Below, in pieces: positions 9,357 through 18,082 of a stretch of 49,527 nucleotides of DNA. Source of the stretch: Anaerolineae bacterium (GTDB lineage: Bacteria; Chloroflexota; Anaerolineae; Aggregatilineales; Phototrophicaceae). Every line of letters starts with the position of its first letter. The stretch's first letter is position 1. The position numbers were made by a program, and so were the translations under genes. The DNA is taken from assembly GCA_025454525.1 (NCBI GenBank), contig JALOOG010000034.1, positions 1-49,527 of the forward strand, written 5' to 3'. Below the pieces are notes generated by a model. It worked only from the letters and a program-made list of their open reading frames with translations, was not told where the DNA came from and did no database searches.

Positions 9357-10154
9357 ATGGAAAAATGGATCTGCTTTTCCTACACATTGACGGAACACAC
9401 CAAAGAGGGTATCGAGTTGAACTCGGAGATCGCGGCCTATATTGCCCAACAACCCCGCTTAGCATGGCGGCGCTACTTATTACGCTTATTGATCCAAACG
9501 CTTGGCTTTCGGGTCTTATGGAAACTTTCGATCCATGGTCTCGAACACATCCCCAATGAGGGAGGTGCGATCTTGGTGATGAACCATATCTCCGGTATCG
9601 ATCCGATCTTGTGCATGGGGGCGATCTCGAACCGTTATGCGATCCCGATGACCAAGATCGAAAACGCCCAACATCCGATCTTAGGTGGCTTTGTGCGTTG
9701 GTATGGTGCGTTCACCGTGCAACGCGGTGAGGTGGATCGGGCCGCGTTGTTTAATGCGATTGAGTTGATCAAGTCTGGACAATTGGTCTTGATCGCACCG
9801 GAAGGCACTCGTAATCCGGCCGGTTTACAGGTCGCCCATGATGGACTCGCTTATGTGGCGACCAAAAGCGAGGCGATTTTGATCCCCGTGGGGGTCTCTG
9901 GTGCGGTGGGATGGGAATCGGATCTCAAGGCGTTGCGACGTAAAACGATCCGGTTAGATTTTGGTCGTCCCTTTCGATTTAAAACCGACGGTCGTACCCG
10001 TATCCCCCGCGAAGAATTGTCCCAGATGACTCAAGAAGCGATGTATCAATTGGCCGCCACGCTGCCCGATCCAGCTTTGCGGGGGGCTTATGCTGATCTG
10101 GAGCGAATGACCACCGAAACGCTTGTATTTACGGATCTGTCGCATCAAAAATAA
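9357..10154 (+). CDS. 1-acyl-sn-glycerol-3-phosphate acyltransferase (PlsC family)
   Basis: A lysophosphatidate acyltransferase-type protein of up to 265 residues. The catalytic HX4D motif is in VMNHISGIDPI (His77, Asp82 from ATG 9357), and the phosphate-binding block is APEGTRNPAG at 148-157. It would add the second acyl chain to lysophosphatidic acid at the inner membrane surface during phospholipid synthesis. The start is uncertain: ATG 9357 has no clear ribosome site, while an in-frame TTG at 9417 (LNSEIAAYIAQ) lies 7 bases after AGAGGG and may be the true start. An ATG further upstream at 9237 would overlap the divergent aminotransferase and is unlikely. The gene is monocistronic. Confidence 0.9.
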   Translation: MEKWICFSYTLTEHTKEGIELNSEIAAYIAQQPRLAWRRYLLRLLIQTLGFRVLWKLSIHGLEHIPNEGGAILVMNHISGIDPILCMGAISNRYAIPMTKIENAQHPILGGFVRWYGAFTVQRGEVDRAALFNAIELIKSGQLVLIAPEGTRNPAGLQVAHDGLAYVATKSEAILIPVGVSGAVGWESDLKALRRKTIRLDFGRPFRFKTDGRTRIPREELSQMTQEAMYQLAATLPDPALRGAYADLERMTTETLVFTDLSHQK

Positions 10155-10452
10155 ACGTAACGAGTGTGGCGATAGGGTGATATGGTTGCTTGTAAGAGGA
10201 GAAAGGAAAAAGAGTCATTATAGGCCACTACCTGCTATTCTTAAGACTTCCCCCAAATGTCTAGCCCTTAGTGGCTAAAGTGACAATTTTGAAGACCAAA
10301 GTAAGCAAGTGGCTGGGACAAAATGTAACATTACGGTACCCTTCCCTATCCGTTGATGAAGGCGTTGCCCGCGCAAGCGAAACACGCTGTAACGCTTGAT
10401 TATATGTTGAGTAAACGCATCAAATTTATATAACTTTTCATTGGAAGTAACA
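10155..10452. other. 298-bp intergenic stretch, no gene seen
   Basis: No credible reading frame or tRNA was found. It is AT-richer than its flanks and contains no GATC at all, in contrast to the coding DNA on both sides. A 6-bp inverted repeat CAAGCG (10374-10379) / CGCTTG (10393-10398) is present, and GCCACTA near 10225 is complementary to TAGTGGC near 10270. Neither has a clear role. Confidence 0.5.
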
Positions 10453-11631
10453 TCAGGATGGGCGGAAACATTCAGGATGAGCGCGCAACGCCTCCGCGAT
10501 CACCCGGCCCGCTAGATCATGTCCCGCTTGATTCCAATGGCTATCGTAAGGGTAATAGAGCAATTGTCCCTCCGCTACCGCACGCTCAAACGCGGGCATG
10601 AGATCGATCCACACCCAATCCGGGCGCGTCGCGATCAGTCTTGCGATCGCATCATGTTGATGATCTAAGGTGGCGATAAACGCCGCCTCTTGCGATTCAT
10701 CAATCGGTTGGGGTGAAAAATACAGCGTTTGATCCGGCGCTAAACGTGGCACATAACGCGCCTCCCGAATCCAACGGCGCTCACTCGGATAGATGTACGG
10801 GTAATATAACTGCTCTTTGGTGGGGATAAACACCAATGCTTTACAGGTTTCGGACGGGATCGCTAAGTCAGCCCGATCAAGGCTTTCTGCGACAACTGTG
10901 AGGTTACGACTCGCCGCATAATCCGCCGGATCGCCGATCTGCCACCACCAATAATACCAGACAAACGCGAGATCATAATAATTTCCGCCGATGATCACCG
11001 GCATCGGAAAATCGTAACGCTCCGCTGGTGCAAACGGATCGGGCGGGTTGAAGCGCGTGAACAACGCTGACCACACCCCTATCGGTGAGCGGGTGTCCAC
11101 TTTCGGCGGACGCAACGCATCCCCTAGATCATTGCCGGAAAAATAGCCATAGATCACCCAATCTCGCGTTTCGATCGGTGCGAATTGTGTGATCGCTTGG
11201 CTCACTTCCACCGGCCCATAGGCGCGATACCCATAATTTCGCACCGGAAGCGCTAACGCCTCCGCGATGCGATCCGCATAAGGCGTGGCGACGTTGTAAC
11301 CTTCGGTAAACGAATCCCCAAACACCGCAATCGGATAATGATCGGAAGTTAGCGCGGGTATGCGAAAGCTATCCGCATCCCAACGGATTGTAAAATCGGT
11401 CAATGGGTCATTCTGTTCAGGGGGACGGATACGCCCCGGCAAGGCAGGGAACAGATCCCCATCCCGCGGACGAAATTGGATGCGTAGCGTTTGATTGGCT
11501 GATGTGCGTTGATAATAATCGGTCGTCTCGAACACCAGATCCGGCAAGGCCATCAACAAACCGGTGATCAACCCGAAACCACACAGTACCCCGGCAAGGA
11601 TCAACATCAGAGGAAAGAGCCACTTCTGCAT
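10453..11631 (-). CDS. Membrane-anchored SGNH/AlgX-like hydrolase or acyltransferase
   Basis: A 392-residue protein with an N-terminal membrane segment (residues about 4-30) and a catalytic domain outside the membrane. SGNH hallmarks are GDSFTEG with nucleophile Ser107, SGND at 165-168, and DSHWNQAGH, where Asp363 and His365 complete the triad. The DSHWNQAG form is typical of the AlgX/AlgJ and DltD-like branch that acetylates or deacetylates exported polysaccharides. It is the last gene of the minus-strand run, 12 bases after the GT87-like gene, which supports a role in modifying a cell-surface glycan. The direction of the reaction is not known. Confidence 0.8.
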   Translation of the reverse strand: MQKWLFPLMLILAGVLCGFGLITGLLMALPDLVFETTDYYQRTSANQTLRIQFRPRDGDLFPALPGRIRPPEQNDPLTDFTIRWDADSFRIPALTSDHYPIAVFGDSFTEGYNVATPYADRIAEALALPVRNYGYRAYGPVEVSQAITQFAPIETRDWVIYGYFSGNDLGDALRPPKVDTRSPIGVWSALFTRFNPPDPFAPAERYDFPMPVIIGGNYYDLAFVWYYWWWQIGDPADYAASRNLTVVAESLDRADLAIPSETCKALVFIPTKEQLYYPYIYPSERRWIREARYVPRLAPDQTLYFSPQPIDESQEAAFIATLDHQHDAIARLIATRPDWVWIDLMPAFERAVAEGQLLYYPYDSHWNQAGHDLAGRVIAEALRAHPECFRPS

Positions 11632-11643
11632 TTACGATGAACC

Positions 11644-12621
11644 TCAACGACGATTGGCTAAGAGTAGCGCAATCACACCAAATAACAACATCCAAGCGGA
11701 TACGAATTGATTATAAAGACCCAGTGCGCCCGCTAACAAGGTTAAACCGTATTGCGCGATCACCGCGATCCACGACGGGACAAAAGCCGTCGCGGCGATC
11801 ATGCTCTGGGTGCTGGCATAGGGTGATAACAAGATCGCGCCCAACAATAAGATCGCATAACGGTGATCCTCCTGCCAACGATGACGAATCCTCCACGCCA
11901 CACCCCCTAAGACGATCGTCAAGACGATTGCCGCCAATGGAATCCCGATTTGTGCGCTCATCGACACATTGTTGATCAACCAATACACTTGATTGGCTTC
12001 CGACGGCGTGCGGATATTGTCGATCCATTGCAAAAACAGCGGCGGCGATCCGATCAAGCTGATCGGCACGGTGAGCGCGAAAGTCAATCCGATTGCAGGT
12101 AACAGGGCGCGCCATTGCTTTCGATCCCGCCATAACAGATACGGGATGATCAAAAACGCGCCTTGTGGTTTGATCAATAATAGCGCGAGACCGAAACCCC
12201 GTAAACTCCAACCCCAACGCCGATCCGCCGCCCATTCCCATAAGAGGATCGGCAAGGTCAACACCAATAAATCCAAGTTGCTGAACATGATTGCAAACAC
12301 AAAAAACGGGCTGACGATCACCGCCAACAATTGGCCTAACGTCCACCTGCGCCGCCATGCCAACGCCGCTACCACCGCACCAGAGGCGATTTTTGCACCC
12401 ACCACGCCGATCGCTTGATACGGTAGCAGTAAGATCAACGCCCACGGCGGATAGACGTAACTCGGATTTTCATAGATCGCCAAGCCACGCCCTAGATCGG
12501 CGGTGTTCAATTCCCAATCGGTGGGAGTCACCGACGGCGCGAGTCCTAAAGCCAGTAAAATCACCAACACCACGCCGAATTGACGTGGTGTCTTAAGGGG
12601 ACGAGTCAGAAGTGCTTGCAT
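11644..12621 (-). CDS. Polytopic membrane glycosyltransferase-like protein (GT87/DUF2029 type)
   Basis: A 325-residue protein with about eight to nine hydrophobic segments. It resembles the mannosyltransferase-like DUF2029/GT87 family: a first outside loop with acidic residues (DWELNTADLGRGLAIYENPSYVYPPW), then FSNLDLLVLTLPILLWEWA and LLIKPQGAFLIIPYLLW. GT-C enzymes use an acidic residue in the first loop and a polyprenyl-phosphate sugar donor; this is inferred here from similarity only. At 325 residues it is shorter than many family members. It lies 13 bases downstream of the PaaK-like gene and 12 bases upstream of the SGNH gene, so the three are probably co-transcribed. Confidence 0.65.
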   Translation of the reverse strand: MQALLTRPLKTPRQFGVVLVILLALGLAPSVTPTDWELNTADLGRGLAIYENPSYVYPPWALILLLPYQAIGVVGAKIASGAVVAALAWRRRWTLGQLLAVIVSPFFVFAIMFSNLDLLVLTLPILLWEWAADRRWGWSLRGFGLALLLIKPQGAFLIIPYLLWRDRKQWRALLPAIGLTFALTVPISLIGSPPLFLQWIDNIRTPSEANQVYWLINNVSMSAQIGIPLAAIVLTIVLGGVAWRIRHRWQEDHRYAILLLGAILLSPYASTQSMIAATAFVPSWIAVIAQYGLTLLAGALGLYNQFVSAWMLLFGVIALLLANRR

Positions 12622-12634
12622 GATCGGAGCGTGC

Positions 12635-13858
12635 TTAATCCCACTGGCGCTTGTCTTGGATCATCGCTTTAGCCGGGCTAATCGTGCCGGGATCTACCAA
12701 CGTCACTTGATCGATGCGTAAGCGCACGGCGGCTTGAGCCATGGCCTGCAATTGTTCGCCGATCCCCGTGCCGTCTACGTTGGCATGTAATTCTAATAAG
12801 ACCTCGACATGATCGCTGTTTTCCGGGCGCGTCACGATCACTTGGGCGCGCTTGACTTGGGGAAATTGCGTTAAGGCCCGGCGGAGATCGTTTGGATGCA
12901 AGAACATCCCACGCACTTTGACCGCCTCACCGACCCGTCCATACAATCCGGCTAACACTTGCCGATCCCCGACACGCGGATCAACCGCCTCCGGTGGAAT
13001 TAACGCACCTAGATCGCCCGTACCAAAACGAATTAAGGCATAACCCCGGTTGAATGAGGTGACGACGATCTCTCCTTTTTCACCGCTTGGCATCGGTTGG
13101 CCACTTTGGGGATCGCAGATCTCAACGTACATCGATTCGCTGATCACAAAGCCGTCGAGTCCGTGCATGGTAAAACCCACAAATCCGAGATCGGCCGTGC
13201 CGTAGATCGAGGTGGTGGACATGCCATACTCCCCTTCAAAGCGCTCCCGTTGCGACTGGGTATAGGGTTCGGCCGAAAATAAAGCCTTCTTGATCGGGAT
13301 CTGTTCTTTGGGGATGCCTAACTCCGCGCAACGATCCAAGAAGGTCATCAAATAGCTGGGTTGACCCGCAAATCCGGTCACATGCAGCGCGTTCATCATC
13401 ATGATCTGGAGGTCGGTATTGCCGGGGCCGGTGGGGATCACCGTTGCACCCGCTAAGCGCAAGTTTTCATCGACCAAATGGCCGGCCGGAGTCAGATGAT
13501 AAGCGAAAGTGTTTAAGACACGATCCCCGCGCCCGATCCCGATGCTGTGCATGGCGAAGATCGTGCCGTTGGGGACATCTTCGGGCAGGGTGGGTTGTGG
13601 ATCGTAGATCGGCCCGGGTGAAATATAAATGCGGGGCAGATGGGCGGGATCGATCGCGAGGAGGCCGCCGAATAACTCGCCTCCGACGTGCATTTCAGTC
13701 AGCGCGTCTTTGCTGATCACCGGAAATTTTGCGAGATCAGCGGCAGATTGCAGATCGGCGGGCGTAAGGCCACGCTCATCCATAATCCGGCGGATCGCGG
13801 GCGCGTGATTATAAACATGGGCGATGAGATCGCGAATGCGGGTGTCAATAGTGGTCAA
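12635..13858 (-). CDS. Phenylacetate-CoA ligase-like (PaaK family) adenylate-forming enzyme
   Basis: A 407-residue ANL-superfamily ligase of PaaK type. Supporting features are KFPVISKDAL near residue 43, the LFSAEPYTQSQRERFE segment, the adenylate-binding SIYGTADLGFVGF block, GEIVVTSFNRGYALIRFGTGDLG, and the C-terminal hinge GRVGEAVKVRGMFLHPNDL. Such enzymes convert an aryl or short carboxylic acid plus ATP and CoA to the acyl-CoA. The gene lies immediately downstream of livF (16-base gap) in a liv-type transporter cluster, so its acid substrate may be what the transporter imports. Phenylacetate is only the family name, not a demonstrated substrate. No paa catabolic genes are nearby. Confidence 0.85.
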   Translation of the reverse strand: MTTIDTRIRDLIAHVYNHAPAIRRIMDERGLTPADLQSAADLAKFPVISKDALTEMHVGGELFGGLLAIDPAHLPRIYISPGPIYDPQPTLPEDVPNGTIFAMHSIGIGRGDRVLNTFAYHLTPAGHLVDENLRLAGATVIPTGPGNTDLQIMMMNALHVTGFAGQPSYLMTFLDRCAELGIPKEQIPIKKALFSAEPYTQSQRERFEGEYGMSTTSIYGTADLGFVGFTMHGLDGFVISESMYVEICDPQSGQPMPSGEKGEIVVTSFNRGYALIRFGTGDLGALIPPEAVDPRVGDRQVLAGLYGRVGEAVKVRGMFLHPNDLRRALTQFPQVKRAQVIVTRPENSDHVEVLLELHANVDGTGIGEQLQAMAQAAVRLRIDQVTLVDPGTISPAKAMIQDKRQWD

Positions 13859-13874
13859 GTGTGTCTACTCCCTG

Positions 13875-14669
13875 TTAGCCTAACCAACGTTTGCGGCGTT
13901 TATAGTGTTTTACTTCGCGGTAACTCTTGCGTTGTCCTAACTGGTTGAGACCCAGATAAAACTCTTTAATGTCCTCATTTTCGCGTAATTGGGCGGCGGG
14001 CGCATCCATCACGATCCGGCCATTTTCCATCACATAACCATGATCGGCAATGCCCAAAGCGGCCCGGGCATTCTGTTCCACCAATAACACCGACACTTTT
14101 TCGCGGGCGCGGATGTTACCAACGATCTCAAAAATTTCTTCCACCAACATCGGCGCGAGTCCTAAGGACGGCTCATCCAACATAATCAGCTTAGGATGCC
14201 CCATCAAAGCGCGGCCGATCACCAACATCTGACCTTCCCCGCCCGATAGATAGCCGCTGGTGCGTTTACGGAGATCGCGCAAGCGCGGAAAATAATTGAA
14301 CACCATTTCTAGGTCGCTCTTGGCGTGTCGTCCACCTTCATAGGGCATCGCTCCCGTGATCAAGTTCTCTTCAACCGTCAAATGTCGGAATAACGGACGG
14401 CCTTCGATCACTTGGATCAAACCGCGTCGCACGATCTCCTCCGCGCTGTGTTGATCGATGCGTTGATCGTGCCAAGTGACATTGCCGCGGGTGATCTCAC
14501 CGGTCTCGCTCCGCAAAAGGCCGCTGATCGCCTTGAGAGTGGTCGATTTACCCGCGCCATTAGGGCCTAAAAGCGAGACGATCTGCCCGGACTCCACTTG
14601 AAACGAGATCCCACGCAAAACGAGGATCACGCTGTTATAAATCACCTCAATATTGTTTACGCTTAACAT
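13875..14669 (-). CDS. livF: Branched-chain amino acid-type ABC transporter ATPase LivF
   Basis: A 264-residue ABC ATPase. Walker A is GPNGAGKST at 35-43, the signature is LSGGEGQ at 141-147, Walker B is LIMLDEP at 161-167 followed by SLGLAP, and the late VSVLLVEQNARAAL is typical of LivF. The C-terminus carries a basic tail (KRRKRW) of about 25 residues beyond the usual end. LivF pairs with LivG to drive the LivHM permease. It is separated from livK by an intrinsic terminator at 14705-14737, which could make it less abundant than the binding protein. Confidence 0.93.
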   Translation of the reverse strand: MLSVNNIEVIYNSVILVLRGISFQVESGQIVSLLGPNGAGKSTTLKAISGLLRSETGEITRGNVTWHDQRIDQHSAEEIVRRGLIQVIEGRPLFRHLTVEENLITGAMPYEGGRHAKSDLEMVFNYFPRLRDLRKRTSGYLSGGEGQMLVIGRALMGHPKLIMLDEPSLGLAPMLVEEIFEIVGNIRAREKVSVLLVEQNARAALGIADHGYVMENGRIVMDAPAAQLRENEDIKEFYLGLNQLGQRKSYREVKHYKRRKRWLG

Positions 14670-14704
14670 ACAGGGTTTAATCCGCCTAAAAAAACCATCG
14701 TTTT

Positions 14705-14737
14705 AAAAAAAGGGGACGGGCGTAAACGTCCGTCCCC
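14705..14737 (-). terminator. Intrinsic terminator between livK and livF
   Basis: On the minus strand, GGGGACGG (14737-14730) pairs with CCGTCCCC (14719-14712), the stem extending inwards by further pairs, and seven T follow (14711-14705). It lies 10 bases after the livK stop, and livF starts downstream at 14669. Partial read-through would set the ratio of binding protein to ATPase. Confidence 0.85.
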
Positions 14738-14746
14738 AAAGCGTAT

Positions 14747-16171
14747 TTACGGAGCTGCTTCTTCTGTCGCTTGCGGATCCATCATCATCCCGGGACGCAT
14801 GTCAGGGGTGATTTGGAAGTCAGTCAACGGCACCACGATCGGCACAAAGAATTGGCCGCCGAGTAACATCGCATCATCGCCACTGGTGGCGGGGCCGTTG
14901 CCTTCGGCGTTCAAGAAGGCGTACTGCACGATGCGGTTTTGTTCAAGATCACGGATTTCGCCGCCTTTGAAGTCAAACAATTGTAAACCAAGGGGTTCAT
15001 ACACGGTGGTTTCCATCGTTTCCTTCATGGCTGCGCCGTTGAGGCCTTCGATCCCCACGCGGTTGATCGTTTGGGTGGTCAACTCAATATAGAGATCGAC
15101 CGTTTGCCAACCCAACAAGTAAGAGATGTTGCGTAGGCGGGCTTGGGTGGTCGCATCACGGCCTTTCGCTTCGGCTTGTAAAGCGAATTGTTCATTCAAG
15201 AAAGCGATGCCGGGGACTTGTAGTTCTGTCCACCAACGGAACGGCATTGACCCGTACATCCCGTTGACGGCCGGTAGACCTGCCGCGTTACGGGTTTGTT
15301 GATCGATCAAACCTGCGGAGGAGTCCATCGTCCAGACATCACCCGCGAGGACGATCTCACCTTCTAAGCCCAGATCCACCAAAGCACGGGCGATAACCGG
15401 GCCGCCAGAGGCGAGGGTGTTGGTATAGAGCATGTTGGCACCCTTATCAATCAAGTTTTGGACTTGGGTGATCACATCGGGCGCGGTCGGTAAGAACAAT
15501 TCGGGGCCATCGATCACCGTGACACCTTGTTCGGCGCAATGGGCGATCGCTTCGGGGGTGTAAGCAGCTTCACCGAAGGATCCTGGCCAGCTGATATAAC
15601 CCATAGTGGGTGATTCTGGGAAGCTATCGGGATTCGCACCGACATATTCACAGAAGTGCGCCATTTGATCGGCATACAGCGGGTTAGTGGCAAAAATCCA
15701 GCCGGGTTCATTGCCTTCTGGTCCATACAAACCTTCCACCGATCCGGCGGAGATCACCACGGGGATTTCATCTTCGGCCAATTGTTCACGCAACAATTCC
15801 GAGTCAGGTGAGGAGTACATCACCAAGAAAAACGGTTTCGGATCACGGGTAGAGAAGTCATCATAAACCGCTTGGGCTTGTGCGAGATCGTTAGCGGTGT
15901 CACGGTTCACTTGTTCCACCGTCGCACCACAGATCCCGCCGCGGGCGTTGAAATATTCCAACGCATCGCCGATCCCAGCTAACAAAGGTTGGGTGATCGG
16001 GGCATAAGCGGCGCTGATGTCCCCAAAGTGATACAAGGGGAGCGTTTGTCCGGTGAGATCCGCTTCACATTCTGTGCGTTGCATGAATTCGGCGAGGGTG
16101 AGGGGTTCTTCTTGCGCGATCACGGGCATTAAGCTTAACGCCAGTAGCAAGACAATCAAAAGTTTACGCAT
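14747..16171 (-). CDS. livK: LivK-type periplasmic substrate-binding protein
   Basis: A 474-residue secreted protein: signal peptide MRKLLIVLLLALSLMPVIAQ, then a type I periplasmic-binding fold of the Peripla_BP_6 kind. Landmarks are ITQPLLAGIGDALEYFNARGGICG, a VISAGSVEGLYGPEG segment and GYISWPGSFGEAAYTPEA. It captures the ligand outside the membrane and delivers it to LivHM. It lacks the lipobox cysteine of many Gram-positive homologues. The family includes binders of branched-chain amino acids, amides, urea and aromatic acids; the adjacent CoA ligases suggest a carboxylic acid. A hairpin lies between livM and this gene, so it may have its own promoter: AGTTAAAAATG occurs about 35 bases upstream on the minus strand. 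Confidence 0.88.
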   Translation of the reverse strand: MRKLLIVLLLALSLMPVIAQEEPLTLAEFMQRTECEADLTGQTLPLYHFGDISAAYAPITQPLLAGIGDALEYFNARGGICGATVEQVNRDTANDLAQAQAVYDDFSTRDPKPFFLVMYSSPDSELLREQLAEDEIPVVISAGSVEGLYGPEGNEPGWIFATNPLYADQMAHFCEYVGANPDSFPESPTMGYISWPGSFGEAAYTPEAIAHCAEQGVTVIDGPELFLPTAPDVITQVQNLIDKGANMLYTNTLASGGPVIARALVDLGLEGEIVLAGDVWTMDSSAGLIDQQTRNAAGLPAVNGMYGSMPFRWWTELQVPGIAFLNEQFALQAEAKGRDATTQARLRNISYLLGWQTVDLYIELTTQTINRVGIEGLNGAAMKETMETTVYEPLGLQLFDFKGGEIRDLEQNRIVQYAFLNAEGNGPATSGDDAMLLGGQFFVPIVVPLTDFQITPDMRPGMMMDPQATEEAAP

Positions 16172-16302
16172 TGCCTTAAAATCCTTTCGTCGATCATTTT
16201 TAACTAAATTTAATTTGCACTGCCAGCGGTCGATCGCCGCAGCCGTCTACGATCCGCGATCGCAGGAGGCCACCGTGATCACACAGATTAATGATGCGTT
16301 AT

Positions 16303-16342
16303 TTTGGTGAGGAGCGCAAACCAAGAAAGCGTCCTCACCAAA
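16303..16342 (-). terminator. Perfect 11-bp hairpin between livM and livK
   Basis: TTTGGTGAGGA at 16303-16313 is exactly complementary to TCCTCACCAAA at 16332-16342, and the stem continues inwards with CGC/GCG after a one-base bulge. It starts 4 bases after the livM stop. No T tract follows on the minus strand, so it may be a weak terminator or an mRNA-stabilising processing structure. Confidence 0.55.
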
Positions 16343-16346
16343 GAAT

Positions 16347-17480
16347 TTAATGAGAATATGGTCGGATCTTCCAACTAATTTTTAAGATTTCCCACCGATA
16401 GGCTAAACCACGCGGCTCTAAGATCAAGAATAATACCAACGCCGTCCCGAATAGCAACGGATTCAACGCGGCTTCAATGCTTACGGGTGAGACAAACGGT
16501 AACAGCGGCGGTAACGCGATTTTCAGGTAATCGCTTAACCACGGAATCAGATTTTGAACCAATAACGTCACAAACGCTACACCGAATAATGACCCCAATG
16601 GGAAACCCGCCCCGCCGATGATCAACATCGCTAAGTACAGGATCGAATAATCCAAGGTGAACGCATCGATCGATAGCGAGTTGCTCTCAAAGGCCATGAG
16701 AGACCCGGCGACTCCAGCATACAACGCGCTTAAGAAAAACGCTTGCAGCTTGTAACGGAACACATTGATCCCCAACAATTCCGCCGCTAAATCGTTATCG
16801 CGGATCGAGATAAACGCCCGTCCGACTCGCGTGCGAATGATGTTACGCGCTAACAGCATCATCAACAGCGAGAGCGGGATGATCAAGTAGAAGATTTCCC
16901 GATCACCCGCTAAACTTAAGCCAAAAAACGACGGTGCAGGCACTTCTAATGGGCGCACGCCATTTGTGACCGACTCCAACGGGTTTTTGATGATCCATGG
17001 GATGATGTATTGCGCGGCCAAAGTGGCCATCGCCAAGTAGAAACCTTTGACCCGTAACGACGGCAACCCGAAGATCAAACCGACTAACCCCGTAAACAAC
17101 GCGGCCAAAGGAATACAGATCCAAAAAGGCATGGCGGGGATCGTGATGATCTGCTCAAACACTGGGAAACTAAAGCCGCGACTCATCAGGGCGGCGCTAT
17201 ACGCTCCCACCGCCACAAATGCGGCATGACCTAACGAGATCTGGCCCGTATAACCCACCAAGATATTGAGGCCCTGCACCGCGATCACCAAGATCGCGAT
17301 CCGGTTGATCGTACCGATCAACGAGAGCGGGATCACGCCGAGCGCCGATAACAGCGGCATCGCTAACAACAAGAAGATCAACCCAAGATTGATCATTTGA
17401 TCGGTACGGGTGCGATTGAGTGCGATGTCTTGGGCGTAACTGGTATCAAAAACCCCAGAAGGGCGAATATTGGCAGCCAT
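16347..17480 (-). CDS. livM: Branched-chain amino acid-type ABC permease LivM
   Basis: A 377-residue inner-membrane permease with about ten hydrophobic segments. LivM landmarks are NILVGYTGQISLGHAAFVAVGAYSAAL, the coupling-helix region RTRVGRAFISIRDNDLAAELLGINVFRYKLQAFFLSALYAG (anchor words RAFISIRDNDLAAELLG), and GGAGFPLGSLFGVAF. It forms the channel with LivH. Unusually, livH is not adjacent: a cupin gene and a Bro-N gene lie between the two permease genes. The 137 bp upstream could hold a promoter, but none was clear. Confidence 0.93.
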   Translation of the reverse strand: MAANIRPSGVFDTSYAQDIALNRTRTDQMINLGLIFLLLAMPLLSALGVIPLSLIGTINRIAILVIAVQGLNILVGYTGQISLGHAAFVAVGAYSAALMSRGFSFPVFEQIITIPAMPFWICIPLAALFTGLVGLIFGLPSLRVKGFYLAMATLAAQYIIPWIIKNPLESVTNGVRPLEVPAPSFFGLSLAGDREIFYLIIPLSLLMMLLARNIIRTRVGRAFISIRDNDLAAELLGINVFRYKLQAFFLSALYAGVAGSLMAFESNSLSIDAFTLDYSILYLAMLIIGGAGFPLGSLFGVAFVTLLVQNLIPWLSDYLKIALPPLLPFVSPVSIEAALNPLLFGTALVLFLILEPRGLAYRWEILKISWKIRPYSH

Positions 17481-17617
17481 AAATAAATCCTAAACTAGAT
17501 TCCATTGATTTGTTCAGATGTACATACTTTGGTTACATTTCATTCTTTGATGGACGATCCCTTATTTCTTGGTTTTCCTCGGTAGCAACGGTTTTTCCGT
17601 TACCAAGTCTTGACCGA

Positions 17618-18004
17618 TCATGAGCGGAACAGACCCAGCTCTGGATCTTCTGTTTCTTCAAGGGGTTGTGCGCCCACTTCTGCCAACCACAGTTTTAACG
17701 GTTCTGTTTTGGGCGATGGAATCGATTGGATCAAGTGTAAGACTTCTTCTGATGTGACCCCATCTGTAAGTCGTCGTTTACCATCTTCCGCAATCAGCTT
17801 CAACCTCTTACAAACTGTAAGAGTTTCATTTCCCTCTTTTTTGAACCGTCCCTTAAGGACATGATAGTAATTCTGGGCAAACTTTTTATCAGCGTCTATC
17901 AGAACACCGATGATATCGATGATACTGTAATGCCACTCGTTTTCAAACCATTTCTTACGGATTTGGCTACCGTCAATTGGAATCTGTGGGACGAGATTAG
18001 ACAT
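17618..18004 (-). CDS. Bro-N domain protein, possibly truncated
   Basis: A 128-residue protein that matches the N-terminal BRO domain found in phage and viral antirepressors: [21 protein letters not shown], then [43 protein letters not shown] (key words [15 protein letters not shown] and LKLWLAEVG) and EDPEL. Family members usually run well past this point; here the frame stops 5 codons after EDPEL. One base over, 23 open codons follow before a stop, which may be a decayed tail (speculative). GATC occurs only twice in its 387 bp, unlike its neighbours, and the gene is AT-richer. It interrupts the liv cluster and has its own operator-like upstream region. Likely a transferred DNA-binding regulator. 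Confidence 0.8.
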   Translation of the reverse strand: MSNLVPQIPIDGSQIRKKWFENEWHYSIIDIIGVLIDADKKFAQNYYHVLKGRFKKEGNETLTVCKRLKLIAEDGKRRLTDGVTSEEVLHLIQSIPSPKTEPLKLWLAEVGAQPLEETEDPELGLFRS

Positions 18005-18008
18005 GAAA

Positions 18009-18064
18009 CTTGAACTCCCTGATATTTCAAGATACTTGAATTACAAGTAGTTTTAGAAACTTGT
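18009..18064 (-). promoter_or_regulatory. Cluster of TTCAAG/CTTGAA half-sites upstream of the Bro-N gene
   Basis: Five half-sites occur in 56 bp: CTTGAA 18009-18014, TTCAAG 18026-18031, CTTGAA 18035-18040, ACAAGT 18043-18048 and ACTTGT 18059-18064. TTCAAG-ATA-CTTGAA is a perfect inverted repeat. On the minus strand it lies between TTGTAA and TATCAG at 16-base spacing, a candidate promoter, so a bound protein could block transcription of the Bro-N gene that starts at 18004. Confidence 0.5.
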
Positions 18065-18082
18065 CCACTGTTCCTTAACAAC

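Noticed and set aside
10155-10452. Search for a tRNA or small RNA gene
   Set aside because: No cloverleaf, no CCA end and only weak short stems were found.
11711-12445. Open frame of 244 codons overlapping the GT87-like gene in another frame
   Set aside because: The alternate product is Asp/Arg/Gly-rich without domains, while the gene in the chosen frame has clear membrane helices and good spacing to its neighbours.
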